Positions 9,547 to 18,755 are shown, numbered from the stretch's first letter. The stretch: DNA of 64,000 bases from Tuwongella immobilis (GCF_901538355.1 NZ_LR593887.1:4812920-4876919); one strand, 5' to 3'. Notes: generated from the letters alone by a model not told the origin. Numbers and translations are program-made.

Positions 9547-9858
9547 TCAAGGGGTTTCTGCGCTCACAGGAACCCGCGGGTGGCCAGCAGATGGATCCAT
9601 CCGGTTGGACTGCCCTGACACACCGAAATTTGCCAATCGACCATTCGCGCTTGGCGTTCCAATCCGATGGTACTGCCGGATTCGCTGGGCGTGCAATCGG
9701 AAGATCGGGAAAGTCACTAGGGGCGGTTCAACCAACGTCAACAGCTGGGCATCGGTAACGCGATTCGACGGGGCATCCACTGTGGGAAATCTCCCCGTCA
9801 GGTCGAGTGGTGGGTCGTGCGACTCGCTCTCCAAAGTGACGGTTTGTCGCAAGCCCAC
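9547..9858 (-). CDS. hypothetical protein, start uncertain, possibly 5'-truncated
   Basis: The first usable start is GTG at 9858, giving 103 residues. The same frame remains open and protein-like for about 48 further codons upstream, to a stop near 10006 (readable stretches include GDFGYGITIPHRE and EIRATILHDE), yet contains no ATG, GTG or TTG. Either the gene has lost its 5' end, perhaps when the neighbouring ankyrin gene arrived at 10019, or it uses a rare start. No family was recognised. It lies just upstream of the Cys/His protein on the same strand. Confidence 0.45.
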   Translation of the reverse strand: MGLRQTVTLESESHDPPLDLTGRFPTVDAPSNRVTDAQLLTLVEPPLVTFPIFRLHAQRIRQYHRIGTPSANGRLANFGVSGQSNRMDPSAGHPRVPVSAETP

Positions 9859-10018
9859 GATTGAGCACTCATCATGAAGAATTGTCGCCCTGATTTCGCC
9901 TAAGACATTGACAATAATGATCTCACGATGTGGAATCGTAATTCCATAGCCGAAATCTCCGAGTGGAACACATGCTTCACCATTTTGCTCATCAGTTCAT
10001 TGGCTGAGGATCGATTTA

Positions 10019-11203
10019 ATGAGAGAACAGTCCGAGGAATTGCGTGGACAATATTTTTCAATTTGTGCCAAAAGAGATTATGCGACACTCCGAGAGATGC
10101 TTCAAAATCATCCAGAGTTAACCCGAGATGAACGTTGGCTTCAAAGTGCTACGAGAAATCCTCCGATCGAGATTCTCAAAATTCTCCATGAGTTCGGTCT
10201 TGACCTGAATTTCGCACCCTATCACCCCGACCGTCGATTGCTTGATGAGGCTGCATCAGCCAAAAACTGGGCTGTTGTCCGGTGGTTGGTCGAGAATGGT
10301 GCGGCAGTGAATTATGCGCATCAGGGAGAGCCGCGGTGTCGGGCGTTGTTTTTTGCGATCATGGAGCCGAACATGGAGATGGTTCGGTTGTTAGTCGAGG
10401 CGGGGGCGCGATTGGATGTGTGTGGATCAATGAATATCACACCCTTAAGTTGGGCGATCTCTCATGGGCATCAGGAGGTCGTTGATTATTTGCTCGCAAA
10501 AGGGGCCATCCTCTCTGAGCAGGCCGCCAATTATCGGCATCCTCCCATCCGTTCGCCGATGTTGGATTATCTCGAATCACAGATCGGGCAAACAAAACCG
10601 TTAATCGATTTACCTGTCTTGGCCAACATGCCAGATACACTCCGACTCTTTCTGGTGGATACCGAAGATGCGTTCTTTGTTGTGACCGATGGCATGTCGA
10701 ACCGGCCGATGCAACCGCCCGAGGGGGTTGATGGCTATCAACGAGCGGAATTGGCATTTCGGTGTGGAGATTATTTTCCCCGACATCCTGCGGATTGGAA
10801 CATCCCGGAGGTGGCATGGGTGTTGGAATGGATGATCAAACTGGCCGAGTTTCCATTTACGCAAGGGATTTGGTTTGGAAAACCATATGGAGTGATCAGC
10901 AACGAAGAACCACCTCAACCATTATCAGAATTCACTGCCGCAACCTGTTGGGCATTGTTCGGAGAAAAAGATCCATTCTCAGAAGGATTTGTGATCGATA
11001 ACCAACAAGTCGTCATCTACACATTATATCCGATCCATACGGATGAACGCGATTTTGTGATATCCGATGGATTACGCCCATTGTTAGAACGATTCAACAT
11101 GCATGGAATGAGTGCGAATGTTGACCCGACTCGCCGAAGTGTCATCAGCGATCCACCACCGTTGATCGCCGACAATGATGAACGCGAACGTGATGGCATG
11201 TGA
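10019..11203 (+). CDS. ankyrin-repeat protein with C-terminal SUFU (suppressor of fused) domain, copy 1
   Basis: A 394-residue protein with GAGGAT 6-10 bases before the ATG. Ankyrin repeats span about residues 45-165 (for example NWAVVRWLVENGAAVNYAH, EMVRLLVEAGARLDVCGS and QEVVDYLLAKGA). The rest (about 200-365) matches the SUFU fold: a DGMSNRPM-type motif, AELAFRCGD, then WVLEWMIKLAEFP, GKPYGV and late IYTLYPIHTDERDF. Bacterial SUFU proteins are known mostly as immunity proteins of polymorphic toxin systems, and ankyrin modules also recur there. It is followed by a near-identical paralogue 64 bases on. There is no signal peptide, so it is cytoplasmic. Confidence 0.8.
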   Translation: MREQSEELRGQYFSICAKRDYATLREMLQNHPELTRDERWLQSATRNPPIEILKILHEFGLDLNFAPYHPDRRLLDEAASAKNWAVVRWLVENGAAVNYAHQGEPRCRALFFAIMEPNMEMVRLLVEAGARLDVCGSMNITPLSWAISHGHQEVVDYLLAKGAILSEQAANYRHPPIRSPMLDYLESQIGQTKPLIDLPVLANMPDTLRLFLVDTEDAFFVVTDGMSNRPMQPPEGVDGYQRAELAFRCGDYFPRHPADWNIPEVAWVLEWMIKLAEFPFTQGIWFGKPYGVISNEEPPQPLSEFTAATCWALFGEKDPFSEGFVIDNQQVVIYTLYPIHTDERDFVISDGLRPLLERFNMHGMSANVDPTRRSVISDPPPLIADNDERERDGM

Positions 11204-11212
11204 AATCCACGC

Positions 11213-11238
11213 GATCGCTGTCTGCACCGTGGCCGATT
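11213..11238 (+). repeat. 26-bp direct repeat, copy 1
   Basis: Located 9 bases after the stop of SUFU copy 1. It differs from the copy at 13163-13188 at two of 26 positions (common core CTGCACCGTGG). The pair brackets SUFU copy 2 plus the MORN gene. Confidence 0.7.
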
Positions 11239-11266
11239 AACTTCATTGGTCAAGAGAGATGCTGAA

Positions 11267-12466
11267 ATGTCGGATTCTGTGATACAGATGATGGGTCGTT
11301 TCATGGCGATAAGTGATCGATCCGACTGCAACCAACTGAGAAAAATGCTTCAAGAAACCCCGCACATTCTAAAGGATGAAATGTGGCTAAGCAGTTCACT
11401 ATCTCGTGTTGTTTCGGATTTGAATTCATTAGAAATTCTCAAAACTCTCCATGAGTTCGGTCTTGACCTGAATTTCGCACCCTATCACCTCGACCGTCGA
11501 TTGCTTGATGAGGCTGCATCAGCCAAAAACTGGGCTGTTGTCCGGTGGTTGGTCGAGAATGGTGCGGAGGTGAATTATGCGCATCAGGGAGAGCCGCGGT
11601 GTCGGGCGTTGTTTTTTGCGATCATGGAGCCGAACATGGAGATGGTTCGGTTGTTAGTCGAGGCGGGGGCGCGATTGGATGTGTGTGGATCAATGAATAT
11701 CACACCCTTAAGTTGGGCGATCTCTCATGGGCATCAGGAGGTCGTTGATTATTTGCTCGCAAAAGGGGCCATCCTTTCTGAGCAGGCCGCCAATTATCGG
11801 CATCCTCCCACCCGTTCGCCGATGTTGGATTATCTCGAATCACAGATCGGGCAAACAAAACCGTTAATCGATTTACCTGTCTTGGCCAACATGCCAGATA
11901 CACTCCGACTCTTTCTGGTGGATACCGAAGATGCGTTCTTTGTTGTGACCGATGGTATGTCGAACCGGCCGATACAACCGCCCGAGGGGGTTGATGGCTA
12001 TCAACGAGCGGAATTGGCATTTCGGTGTGGAGATTTTTTTCCCCGACATCCTGCCGATTGGAACATCCCGGAGGTGGCATGGGTGTTGGAATGGATGATC
12101 AAACTGGCCGAATTTCCATTTACGCAAGGGATTTGGTTTGGAAAACCATATGGAGTGATCAGCAACGAAGAACCACCTCAACCATTATCAGAATTCACTG
12201 CCGCAACCTGTTGGGCATTGTTCGGGGAAAAAGATCCATTCTCAGAAGGATTTGTGATCGATAACCAACAAGTCGTCATCTACACATTATATCCGATCCA
12301 TACGGATGAACGCGATTTTGTGATATCCGATGGATTACGCCCATTGTTAGAACGATTCAACACGCATGGAATGAGTGCGAATGTTGACCCGACTCGCCCA
12401 AGTGTCATCAGCGATCCACCACCGTTGATCGCCGAGAATGATGAACGCGAACGTGATGGCATGTGA
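11267..12466 (+). CDS. ankyrin-repeat protein with C-terminal SUFU domain, copy 2
   Basis: A 399-residue tandem paralogue of the gene before it. From residue 62 onward the two proteins differ at only about eight positions, mostly single-base changes. The first 60 residues are clearly diverged (MSDSVIQMMGRFMAISDRS here, MREQSEELRGQYFSICAKR in copy 1). The start is taken at 11267, with GAGAGA upstream; a TTG at 11246 is the alternative. Domain layout is the same: ankyrin repeats followed by SUFU. A diverged N-terminus with an almost identical body suggests recent duplication with selection or recombination acting on the N-terminus. Confidence 0.8.
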   Translation: MSDSVIQMMGRFMAISDRSDCNQLRKMLQETPHILKDEMWLSSSLSRVVSDLNSLEILKTLHEFGLDLNFAPYHLDRRLLDEAASAKNWAVVRWLVENGAEVNYAHQGEPRCRALFFAIMEPNMEMVRLLVEAGARLDVCGSMNITPLSWAISHGHQEVVDYLLAKGAILSEQAANYRHPPTRSPMLDYLESQIGQTKPLIDLPVLANMPDTLRLFLVDTEDAFFVVTDGMSNRPIQPPEGVDGYQRAELAFRCGDFFPRHPADWNIPEVAWVLEWMIKLAEFPFTQGIWFGKPYGVISNEEPPQPLSEFTAATCWALFGEKDPFSEGFVIDNQQVVIYTLYPIHTDERDFVISDGLRPLLERFNTHGMSANVDPTRPSVISDPPPLIAENDERERDGM

Positions 12467-12734
12467 ATTCAACACCCATGGGACTTCCCCTCAATCCGAG
12501 ACACAGGCTTCACGAACCGCGAAGCCTCGAACGCCACTGGACTTCCGAAGCCCGACGTGGAATTTCCGAGTTGGAGATCGTCGAGAATCGTGATCGACTT
12601 GACTGTTTGGGACGTGGGAGCTTTGCTGGTGGAGCGGCGTTTGTTCGGGATCTGCTCCTTCGTCAGCTGGGCAAAGAAAGCCTATGGATCGCTTCATCCC
12701 AAACACAGCGGGAATGCCTGCAACAGGAGGGACC
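12467..12734. other. gap without a supported gene
   Basis: 268 bases between SUFU copy 2 and the MORN gene. Two overlapping plus-strand frames are open (one from 12482, one from 12463), but neither has a ribosome site or recognisable content. They may be relics of another small gene. Confidence 0.4.
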
Positions 12735-13157
12735 ATGAACCAGGTGCCTGATGAATTGCTGGATTATGACGAGGATCTCGGTGTTTATACATTCAATGGA
12801 GAACCGTTTACCGGGCTGGCGTTCCAATCAGGGCCAGGCGGTTGGATTCGGAGTGATGAAGAATATCGCGATGGTCTTCCATGGGGTGTCAGCAGAACGT
12901 GGCACTCATCTACACAACTCGCTTCGGAGAGTCGGACCGTAGGCGGGGTTTGGCACGGTCCCCGTCGTGAGTGGCATCCCACGGGTCAGCTTGCTCTGGA
13001 AGAAGAGTTGGAGTTTGGGATCGCTCTGCGCCGCCGCCGGTGGGATGAATCGGGTGCGATCGTTGAAGATTTCTTGCTGTTGGAGACGGATCCGAACTAC
13101 GAAACCCTATTGATGTTCCGCAAGCACAATCCACGTTATCGCTGGACGGAACCTTAA
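12735..13157 (+). CDS. YwqK-type MORN-variant repeat protein (antitoxin/immunity-like)
   Basis: A 140-residue protein. The start at 12735 (MNQVPDELL) is fixed by AGGAGG 5-10 bases upstream. Repeats of the form FNGEPFTG, RDGLPWGVSRTWHSS and WHGPRREWHPTGQLALEE are typical of the YwqK/MORN_2 family, short beta-hairpin repeats often annotated as toxin-antitoxin or immunity proteins. There is no signal peptide. It follows the tandem SUFU genes, supporting an immunity role by context; the partner toxin is not visible. Confidence 0.65.
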   Translation: MNQVPDELLDYDEDLGVYTFNGEPFTGLAFQSGPGGWIRSDEEYRDGLPWGVSRTWHSSTQLASESRTVGGVWHGPRREWHPTGQLALEEELEFGIALRRRRWDESGAIVEDFLLLETDPNYETLLMFRKHNPRYRWTEP

Positions 13158-13162
13158 TTTCT

Positions 13163-13188
13163 GATCGCTGCCTGCACCGTGGTCGATT
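13163..13188 (+). repeat. 26-bp direct repeat, copy 2
   Basis: Follows the MORN gene stop by 5 bases and matches 11213-11238 at 24 of 26 positions. It marks the right limit of the immunity-like segment. The sequence from here to 13385 holds no supported gene. Confidence 0.7.
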
Positions 13189-13385
13189 GGCTGTCAGACG
13201 ATGCTGCCGGGATCATTGGCATCCCTGGCGTGGGGTGGAGTCGGGGTTGCGGTGGGGGTGGTTGGCGTGGTAGCATGCGCGGACTGGGCTGCGATGACTG
13301 GCGGAAGCGGGGTCGCGGTTTGGGGTTTGGCTCACGGATCGAGCTGAGCGACGCTTTGCGAGATGCAACCAAGGATGGGCTGCGT

Positions 13386-14333
13386 ATGGAGTGCGTCATC
13401 ACAGGTGCGGCGGGATTTATCGGGTCTCATCTGGGTGCGGCATTGCTGCGGCAGGGCCATCGAGTCGTTGGGATTGACTGCTTCACATCGTATTATGCTC
13501 GTCAAATCAAAGAAGCCAATCTGCAATCGTTGCGGAAGCATCGCTGGTTCCAATGGATGCCGTTGGATTTGACCTCGGACCCGTTGGATGAGGCATTGGC
13601 CGGCGCGGATTGGGTCTTTCATCTCGCGGCGATGCCGGGATTGGTCCGCAGTTGGACGCATTTTGACGAATATCAACACCACAATGTGATTGGCACGCAG
13701 CGTCTCTTGGAGGCGTTGAAGCGCGTGCCGCGGATTCCGAAATTGATCCATGCATCAACATCCTCGGTGTATGGCCGGTACGCCTTGGGGGATGAGTCGC
13801 TGCCGTTGTTGCCCAGTTCGCCGTATGGAATCACCAAGTTGGCGGCGGAGAATCTGGTGCGCGTCTATCGGGAAGAATTCGGCGTGCCGGGCGTGGTGCT
13901 GCGGTTTTTCTCCGTGTATGGGCCAGGTCAGCGGCCTGATATGGGGTACCACCAATTCATTCAGGCGTTGATGCGGCATGAACCGATTCGCGTCAGTGGC
14001 GATGGGCATCAGGTTCGTGGCAACACTTTTGTCAGCGATTGTGTCGCGGCGACGATTGCGGCGGCGGAGCGTGCCCAAGATGGGGATGTGCTCAATATCG
14101 GTGGCGGCGAGATGGTTTCGGTGTGGAAGGTCATTGAGGTGCTGGAGCGGATCACGCATCGCAAAGCGTTGATTCAATCGATTCCGGCACGCCACGGCGA
14201 TCAACGCTATACCGGCGCGGATATTCGCCGGGCCCAGCGACAATTGGGTTGGGAACCGAGCGTGCCATTGGAAGAGGGATTGGCCCAACAGGTGGCCTGG
14301 CAGCGCGAACAGAATTCCCGATTGGCAGCGTAA
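13386..14333 (+). CDS. NAD-dependent sugar epimerase/dehydratase (UDP-glucuronate 4-epimerase-like)
   Basis: A 315-residue extended SDR enzyme. The start is set at 13386 (MECVITGAAGFIGSH), because the NAD-binding GxxGxxG begins at once; the upstream open frame is Gly/Arg-rich and not conserved-looking. Seen: GAAGFIGSH, the HLAAMPG motif, the ASTSSVYG serine region and SPYGITK with the YxxxK catalytic pair, then LRFFSVYGPGQRPDM and RGNTFVSDCV. GIDCFTSYYARQIKEANL resembles UDP-glucuronate 4-epimerases. It likely supplies a nucleotide sugar to the ligase and glycosyltransferase genes that follow on the same strand. Confidence 0.85.
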   Translation: MECVITGAAGFIGSHLGAALLRQGHRVVGIDCFTSYYARQIKEANLQSLRKHRWFQWMPLDLTSDPLDEALAGADWVFHLAAMPGLVRSWTHFDEYQHHNVIGTQRLLEALKRVPRIPKLIHASTSSVYGRYALGDESLPLLPSSPYGITKLAAENLVRVYREEFGVPGVVLRFFSVYGPGQRPDMGYHQFIQALMRHEPIRVSGDGHQVRGNTFVSDCVAATIAAAERAQDGDVLNIGGGEMVSVWKVIEVLERITHRKALIQSIPARHGDQRYTGADIRRAQRQLGWEPSVPLEEGLAQQVAWQREQNSRLAA

Positions 14334-14359
14334 CTGGACTTTCTCCAAGGATGGACCCA

Positions 14360-15736
14360 ATGCTGACTCTGTTGAATCGACACGTTTTCAGCCCGCTGAT
14401 CGCCCGCAAGAATGGCAGTCGGGTGTTTGAATTTTTGCGCATTTTGGAAGCCAGTCAGTTCGACTCGCCGGAAGTCGTGCGTCATCGTCAATGGCGGAAG
14501 CTCAAACAGATCATCCGGCATGCCTATGACACGGTGCCGTTTTATCGCAACCGTTTTGATGCCATGGATTTGCATCCGGATGATTTGCGCGACTTCTCGG
14601 ATCTGGATGCCATCCCGATTCTCACCAAGTCGGACATTCGCAACTACAATTCCGAACTCATTTCCACGCATTACAACCGCGACACGCTGCGGGTGAAAAC
14701 GACGAGCGGCTCCACCGGCGTTCCGCTGGCCATTCGCATTGATGAACCAAGCATGCAATGGAAATCCGCCTGCACGATTCGCTCGGATCAGTGGAGTGGC
14801 TGGCGATTTGGCGAGCGGGTGGCGAAAGTCTGGGGCAACCCGGAATATCTGCACGAAGGCTGGAAGGGCAAGATTCGCAATCGGCTCATTGAACGGGCCA
14901 TTTACCTGGATACGCTGGGCATTACCGATGAGCGAATGCACCGATTCTGCCAGGATTTGAAGAAGTGGCCCCCATCGCTGCTGTTTGGCCACGCGCATTC
15001 GCTGTACCTGCTCGCCTGCTACGCGCACAAGCACAAAATCGATTGGATTCGCCCCAAGGGGATGATTTCCACGGCGATGCTGCTGCACGATTATCAGCGT
15101 GCGACCATCGAAAAAGTCTTTGGCACGAAAGTGACCAATCGCTACGGATGCGAAGAAACCAGCCTGATTGCCAGCGAATGTCCGGAGCATGACGGGCTGC
15201 ATTTCAACATGGATTCGATTTATCCGCAGATTGCGGTCGATCCCGCCGCGTCGGCCACCAACGGGGCACCCACCGGCAAGCTGCTGCTCACCGATCTCAC
15301 GAATCAGGCCATGCCGCTGATTCGCTACCAGGTCGGCGATGTCGTCGTCGCCAAGGAATCGCCCTGCGGGTGTGGTCGCGGCTTGCAGATGATCCAACGC
15401 ATTGAAGGGCGGGAAGCCGATTATGTGCTCACGCCCACCGGCAAACTGATTTCCGGCATTTCGCTGACCGAAAACTTCGCCATGCTCATTCGCGGGGCGG
15501 CCCAGGTGCAACTGGTGCAAGAATCGCTCACCCTGCTCCGCGTGCGGCTGGTGACCAGCGACGAATTCAACGATCAAAGCGTGCGGGATATTCACGAATT
15601 GGTCCGCACGACGTTTGGCCCGGCGATGCGGCACGAAATCGAACGGCTCGATGCGATTCCCCAAGAGCCATCCGGGAAATATCGATTCTGTATCTCGAAG
15701 GTCGCCACGGATCACCTCCGCGCGATGTCCGCATGA
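14360..15736 (+). CDS. phenylacetate-CoA ligase/CapK-family adenylate-forming protein
   Basis: A 458-residue member of the PaaK/CapK branch of AMP-forming enzymes. Visible landmarks are the nucleotide loop TTSGSTGVPLAIR, the A5-like segment RYGCEETSLIASEC, RYQVGDVVV and a C-terminal ligase-like domain ending PSGKYRFCISK. The start at 14360 (MLTLLNRHVF) has AAGGA 8 bases upstream; an ATG at 14351 is too close to that site. CapK-like members occur in capsule and exopolysaccharide loci, which fits the epimerase before it and the glycosyltransferase overlapping its stop by 4 bases. The substrate is unknown. Confidence 0.8.
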   Translation: MLTLLNRHVFSPLIARKNGSRVFEFLRILEASQFDSPEVVRHRQWRKLKQIIRHAYDTVPFYRNRFDAMDLHPDDLRDFSDLDAIPILTKSDIRNYNSELISTHYNRDTLRVKTTSGSTGVPLAIRIDEPSMQWKSACTIRSDQWSGWRFGERVAKVWGNPEYLHEGWKGKIRNRLIERAIYLDTLGITDERMHRFCQDLKKWPPSLLFGHAHSLYLLACYAHKHKIDWIRPKGMISTAMLLHDYQRATIEKVFGTKVTNRYGCEETSLIASECPEHDGLHFNMDSIYPQIAVDPAASATNGAPTGKLLLTDLTNQAMPLIRYQVGDVVVAKESPCGCGRGLQMIQRIEGREADYVLTPTGKLISGISLTENFAMLIRGAAQVQLVQESLTLLRVRLVTSDEFNDQSVRDIHELVRTTFGPAMRHEIERLDAIPQEPSGKYRFCISKVATDHLRAMSA

Positions 15737-16695
15737 ACGCCCCACGGGTCACTGTCGCTACCGCGACTCGCAACTACGGCAAATACCTCGAGGCCACCAT
15801 TGAATCGGTGCGTCGTCAGACGTTCACCGATTGGGAAATGGTGATTGTCGATGATGGCTCGAACGATTCAACGGCCATGCTGCTGATGCGCTTGGCCGCC
15901 CAGGAGCCGCGCTTGCGAGTCGTCACCGCCAACGGGTTGGGCATCAGCCGCGCCAAAAGCCTGGGCTTTCAATTGGCACGCGGCCAATGGATCGCCTGCC
16001 TGGATGGCGACGATGTTTGGCACCCCACCAAACTGGAACAGCAACTCGCCTTGGCCGATGCCGATCCCGAACTCGGTGTCATCTACACCGGGCGGGAGTG
16101 GATCGACCCGCAGGGCAACCTCATCGGCACTCCGGAATGCCCCCCCGCACCCAGCGAAATGCTCCCGACTCTGTTCCAGACCAATCCCGTCTGCTACTCC
16201 TCCGCGATGCTGCGACGAGATGTCATGGAGCATATCGGATTGTTCGATCCACGATTGGAATTGGCCGTCGATTACGACTTATGGCTGCGAATCGCCCGCC
16301 ATTATCGCTTCGGGTGCGTGCCTGAGCCACTGGTGCAGTATCGCACTGGGCATGGCAATGTCTCGCGGCGGGTGGTCGATCGACTGACGATCAACCAATC
16401 GAATCAGCGGCAATTTCTGGATCGACTCGGTTGGCGCAACCTCATTCCAGCTCGAATCTTGCGGCAATCGTGGTATCACAGCTACGAGGCACTGGGCTAC
16501 CTGTTTCGCGGGGTGCATCTGGGCGAATCGATGCGCTGGTACGGCAAAGCGCTAGCCACCGGACGCGGAACCGTGACCGTGTTCCGAGGCATTCTCGGGG
16601 CGATCTTCCGCTGGTGCAAACGCCAGATGATTCGCTCGCCGCAACGCGCCCACGAACCGACCTTGGCGGCAGAAAATCTTCCAGAAAATCGATAA
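15733..16695 (+). CDS. family 2 glycosyltransferase
   Basis: A 320-residue GT-A enzyme. It opens with VTVATATRNYGKYLEATIESVRRQ and contains VIVDDGSNDST and the metal-binding CLDGDDVW (DxD equivalent). A C-terminal helical part follows, without a strongly hydrophobic membrane span. Its ATG overlaps the stop of the preceding ligase (ATGA), so the two are translationally coupled. It is the third gene of a small surface-polysaccharide operon; donor and acceptor sugars cannot be deduced. Confidence 0.88.
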   Translation: MNAPRVTVATATRNYGKYLEATIESVRRQTFTDWEMVIVDDGSNDSTAMLLMRLAAQEPRLRVVTANGLGISRAKSLGFQLARGQWIACLDGDDVWHPTKLEQQLALADADPELGVIYTGREWIDPQGNLIGTPECPPAPSEMLPTLFQTNPVCYSSAMLRRDVMEHIGLFDPRLELAVDYDLWLRIARHYRFGCVPEPLVQYRTGHGNVSRRVVDRLTINQSNQRQFLDRLGWRNLIPARILRQSWYHSYEALGYLFRGVHLGESMRWYGKALATGRGTVTVFRGILGAIFRWCKRQMIRSPQRAHEPTLAAENLPENR

Positions 16696-16791
16696 ACTCG
16701 GAACCATGCGTGCGACATGACGATCCGAATGCTATGCTGAATGCAGAGGCGGAAGCGTCCACCATGGACCGATTGAATCGAGGTCGGTGTC

Positions 16792-18672
16792 ATGCGCATC
16801 ATGGGCCGGTTGCTGGCGGCATTTCTCGTTCTGAGCATCGTCTCGGAAATCTCAGCCCAGGCGATCCGTGAAACGGATATCCAGGCTGCGGTCAAACGCG
16901 GTGCCGATTATCTGAAGCAATACTACGCGGGTCAGGGCGGCAATGGCCTGAACTTTGGCGGCGGCGGGGCCGTTGTCGGGGGGGGACATCCCTCCGGCGA
17001 ACGATCGCTGGCGGCTGTCGCCATGCTCGAAGCCGGTATCCCCGCGACCGATCCCGTCATTCAAGCGATGGCCAAATTCGTCCGCGAGGATGCCATTGCG
17101 CAGACGAAAACCTACGAAGTCTCGCTGGCGATCATGTTTCTGGATCGACTGGGCGACTCCAAAGATAAGCCGCTCATTCAGATGCTCGCCCTGCGATTGC
17201 TGGCCGGGCAGAACGCCAACGGCGGTTGGACCTATTCCGCCGTCGGCAGCATTCCTGCGAACGAAATCGAACGCATCCGCACCGGGTTGGCCAATCCCAC
17301 CAAGCCGGCCGAACTCAATACCCCTGCCGCCAACAAGGAAAAGGATTCGCCACTGGCGGGAAAAGTCGATCCGCTGGTCGCCGGGCATCTCGATGCGCTG
17401 CGACAGATGCGGGCCAATGGCGGAGTCGGTGGCGCCTACGAAGGCATGGGCGATGACAATTCCAACACACAATTTGCGACGCTGGCGTTGTGGATTGCCC
17501 GCCGCCATAACGTCAATACCGATGTGGCGTTGCAGGGAGTTGCTCGCCGATTCCGCATCTCGCAAATTCGCGCCAACGGTGCCTGGGATTACATCTTCGG
17601 CATGGTCGGCGGCGGGGGCAAACCGTCGATGACCTGCTCGGGGCTGCTCGGGTTGCTGATGAGTTACGGTGTCGCCGCCGAGAATAACAACAAAGCCAAC
17701 ACGGATTTCAAAAAAGATCCCGCAATCACCGCCGGTTTCAACTACCTGGGCGCATCGATTCGCCGGGCCGTCCCCGGTGGCAATCAGGTCGCGCCGATGA
17801 TCGGTGGCGATGGCATGGGCGTCACCACCACCGATTACTACTTCCTGTGGTCGCTGGAACGGGTTTGCGCAATCGCCGATGCGGACAAAATCACCGGCAT
17901 CGATTGGTTCCAATGGGGAGCCACGCACCTGCTGCGGCAACAGAAGCAAGACGGCAGTTGGGCGGGGAGTTACGGCGGACACATCGACACCTGCTTTGCC
18001 GTGCTATTTCTCTGCAAAGCCAATCTGGCACGCGACTTAACGCAAACGCTGACCGGCCGCGCGGGGCCAGCCGTCGGCTTGGGCGGACGCACCCGACCGA
18101 ACATTCCCGGCGTCTCCGATCCCACGGCAATGCGGCCCAAGCCGGAACTCCCCTCCCCGCTCACCGCCCCGCGACCGACTCAACGACCGGGCGATGCCGT
18201 GCCACCGTCGGGAAGCGCCGCCGAACTCGCCAGCAAACTCGTCGAGTTGCTCCCCGGCCCGTTTGAGACGAAATTGCAAGAATATCACGACGCCAAAGGC
18301 ACCGCATACACCGAAGCAATGGCCCAGGCCGCTGCTCAACTCGATGGCGATCGACAATCGCAAACGCGTGAGAAACTCGCCTATCGCCTCTCTCGATTCA
18401 GCGCAGATACGCTGCGAAACTACCTGGGCAACCGCGATGCGGAATTGCGCCGGGCAGCGACCTTGGCCGCCGCCATTCGGGGTGAATCGAAGTTGATTCC
18501 CGACTTGATCGCACGATTGGACGATGAAGTTGCCACCGTTTCGCGCTCGGCGTATGCGGCACTCAAGAGCCTGACCAACGAAGATTTCGGCCCGAAAACC
18601 AACGCCACCGTCACGGAACGGGCCGCTGCCAGTGCCGCCTGGCGTCGGTGGTGGAAACAACAGCAGCAATAA
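16792..18672 (+). CDS. secreted prenyltransferase/squalene-oxidase-repeat protein
   Basis: A 626-residue protein with a Sec signal peptide (MRIMGRLLAAFLVLSIVSEISAQ). It has an alpha/alpha-toroid of the terpene-cyclase/prenyltransferase repeat type: QNANGGWTYS (~145), NGAWDYIFG and QKQDGSWAGSYGGHIDTCFAVLFL (~385-405). A Pro-rich linker and a C-terminal HEAT-like helical domain (LRNYLGNRDAELRRAATLAAA) follow. Such proteins are abundant in planctomycetes. They lack the cyclase Asp-rich motif and are probably not enzymes of sterol synthesis. GAGG lies about 10 bases before the ATG. Confidence 0.8.
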   Translation: MRIMGRLLAAFLVLSIVSEISAQAIRETDIQAAVKRGADYLKQYYAGQGGNGLNFGGGGAVVGGGHPSGERSLAAVAMLEAGIPATDPVIQAMAKFVREDAIAQTKTYEVSLAIMFLDRLGDSKDKPLIQMLALRLLAGQNANGGWTYSAVGSIPANEIERIRTGLANPTKPAELNTPAANKEKDSPLAGKVDPLVAGHLDALRQMRANGGVGGAYEGMGDDNSNTQFATLALWIARRHNVNTDVALQGVARRFRISQIRANGAWDYIFGMVGGGGKPSMTCSGLLGLLMSYGVAAENNNKANTDFKKDPAITAGFNYLGASIRRAVPGGNQVAPMIGGDGMGVTTTDYYFLWSLERVCAIADADKITGIDWFQWGATHLLRQQKQDGSWAGSYGGHIDTCFAVLFLCKANLARDLTQTLTGRAGPAVGLGGRTRPNIPGVSDPTAMRPKPELPSPLTAPRPTQRPGDAVPPSGSAAELASKLVELLPGPFETKLQEYHDAKGTAYTEAMAQAAAQLDGDRQSQTREKLAYRLSRFSADTLRNYLGNRDAELRRAATLAAAIRGESKLIPDLIARLDDEVATVSRSAYAALKSLTNEDFGPKTNATVTERAAASAAWRRWWKQQQQ

Positions 18673-18755
18673 TCGGACCCGATTCCGCGACGGCTCGCGC
18701 ACTCGATCCGGGTCACGACCGTCCGCGGATTGCGCCGATTCGGCATGAGACCGGT

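Larger units (their letters stand above)
10172..12467 (+). repeat. tandem duplication of about 1.03 kb (units 10172-11204 and 11435-12467)
   Basis: Positions 10172-11204 and 11435-12467 are nearly identical at a constant offset of 1263 bases. Identity begins at ATTCTCAAAA inside the coding sequences and ends at the stop codons. The sequence between the units, including the second gene's 5' end, is not duplicated. Confidence 0.9.

Noticed and set aside
14207-15745. 512-codon minus-strand open frame
   Set aside because: Antisense to the CapK/PaaK-like gene, with no recognisable domain.
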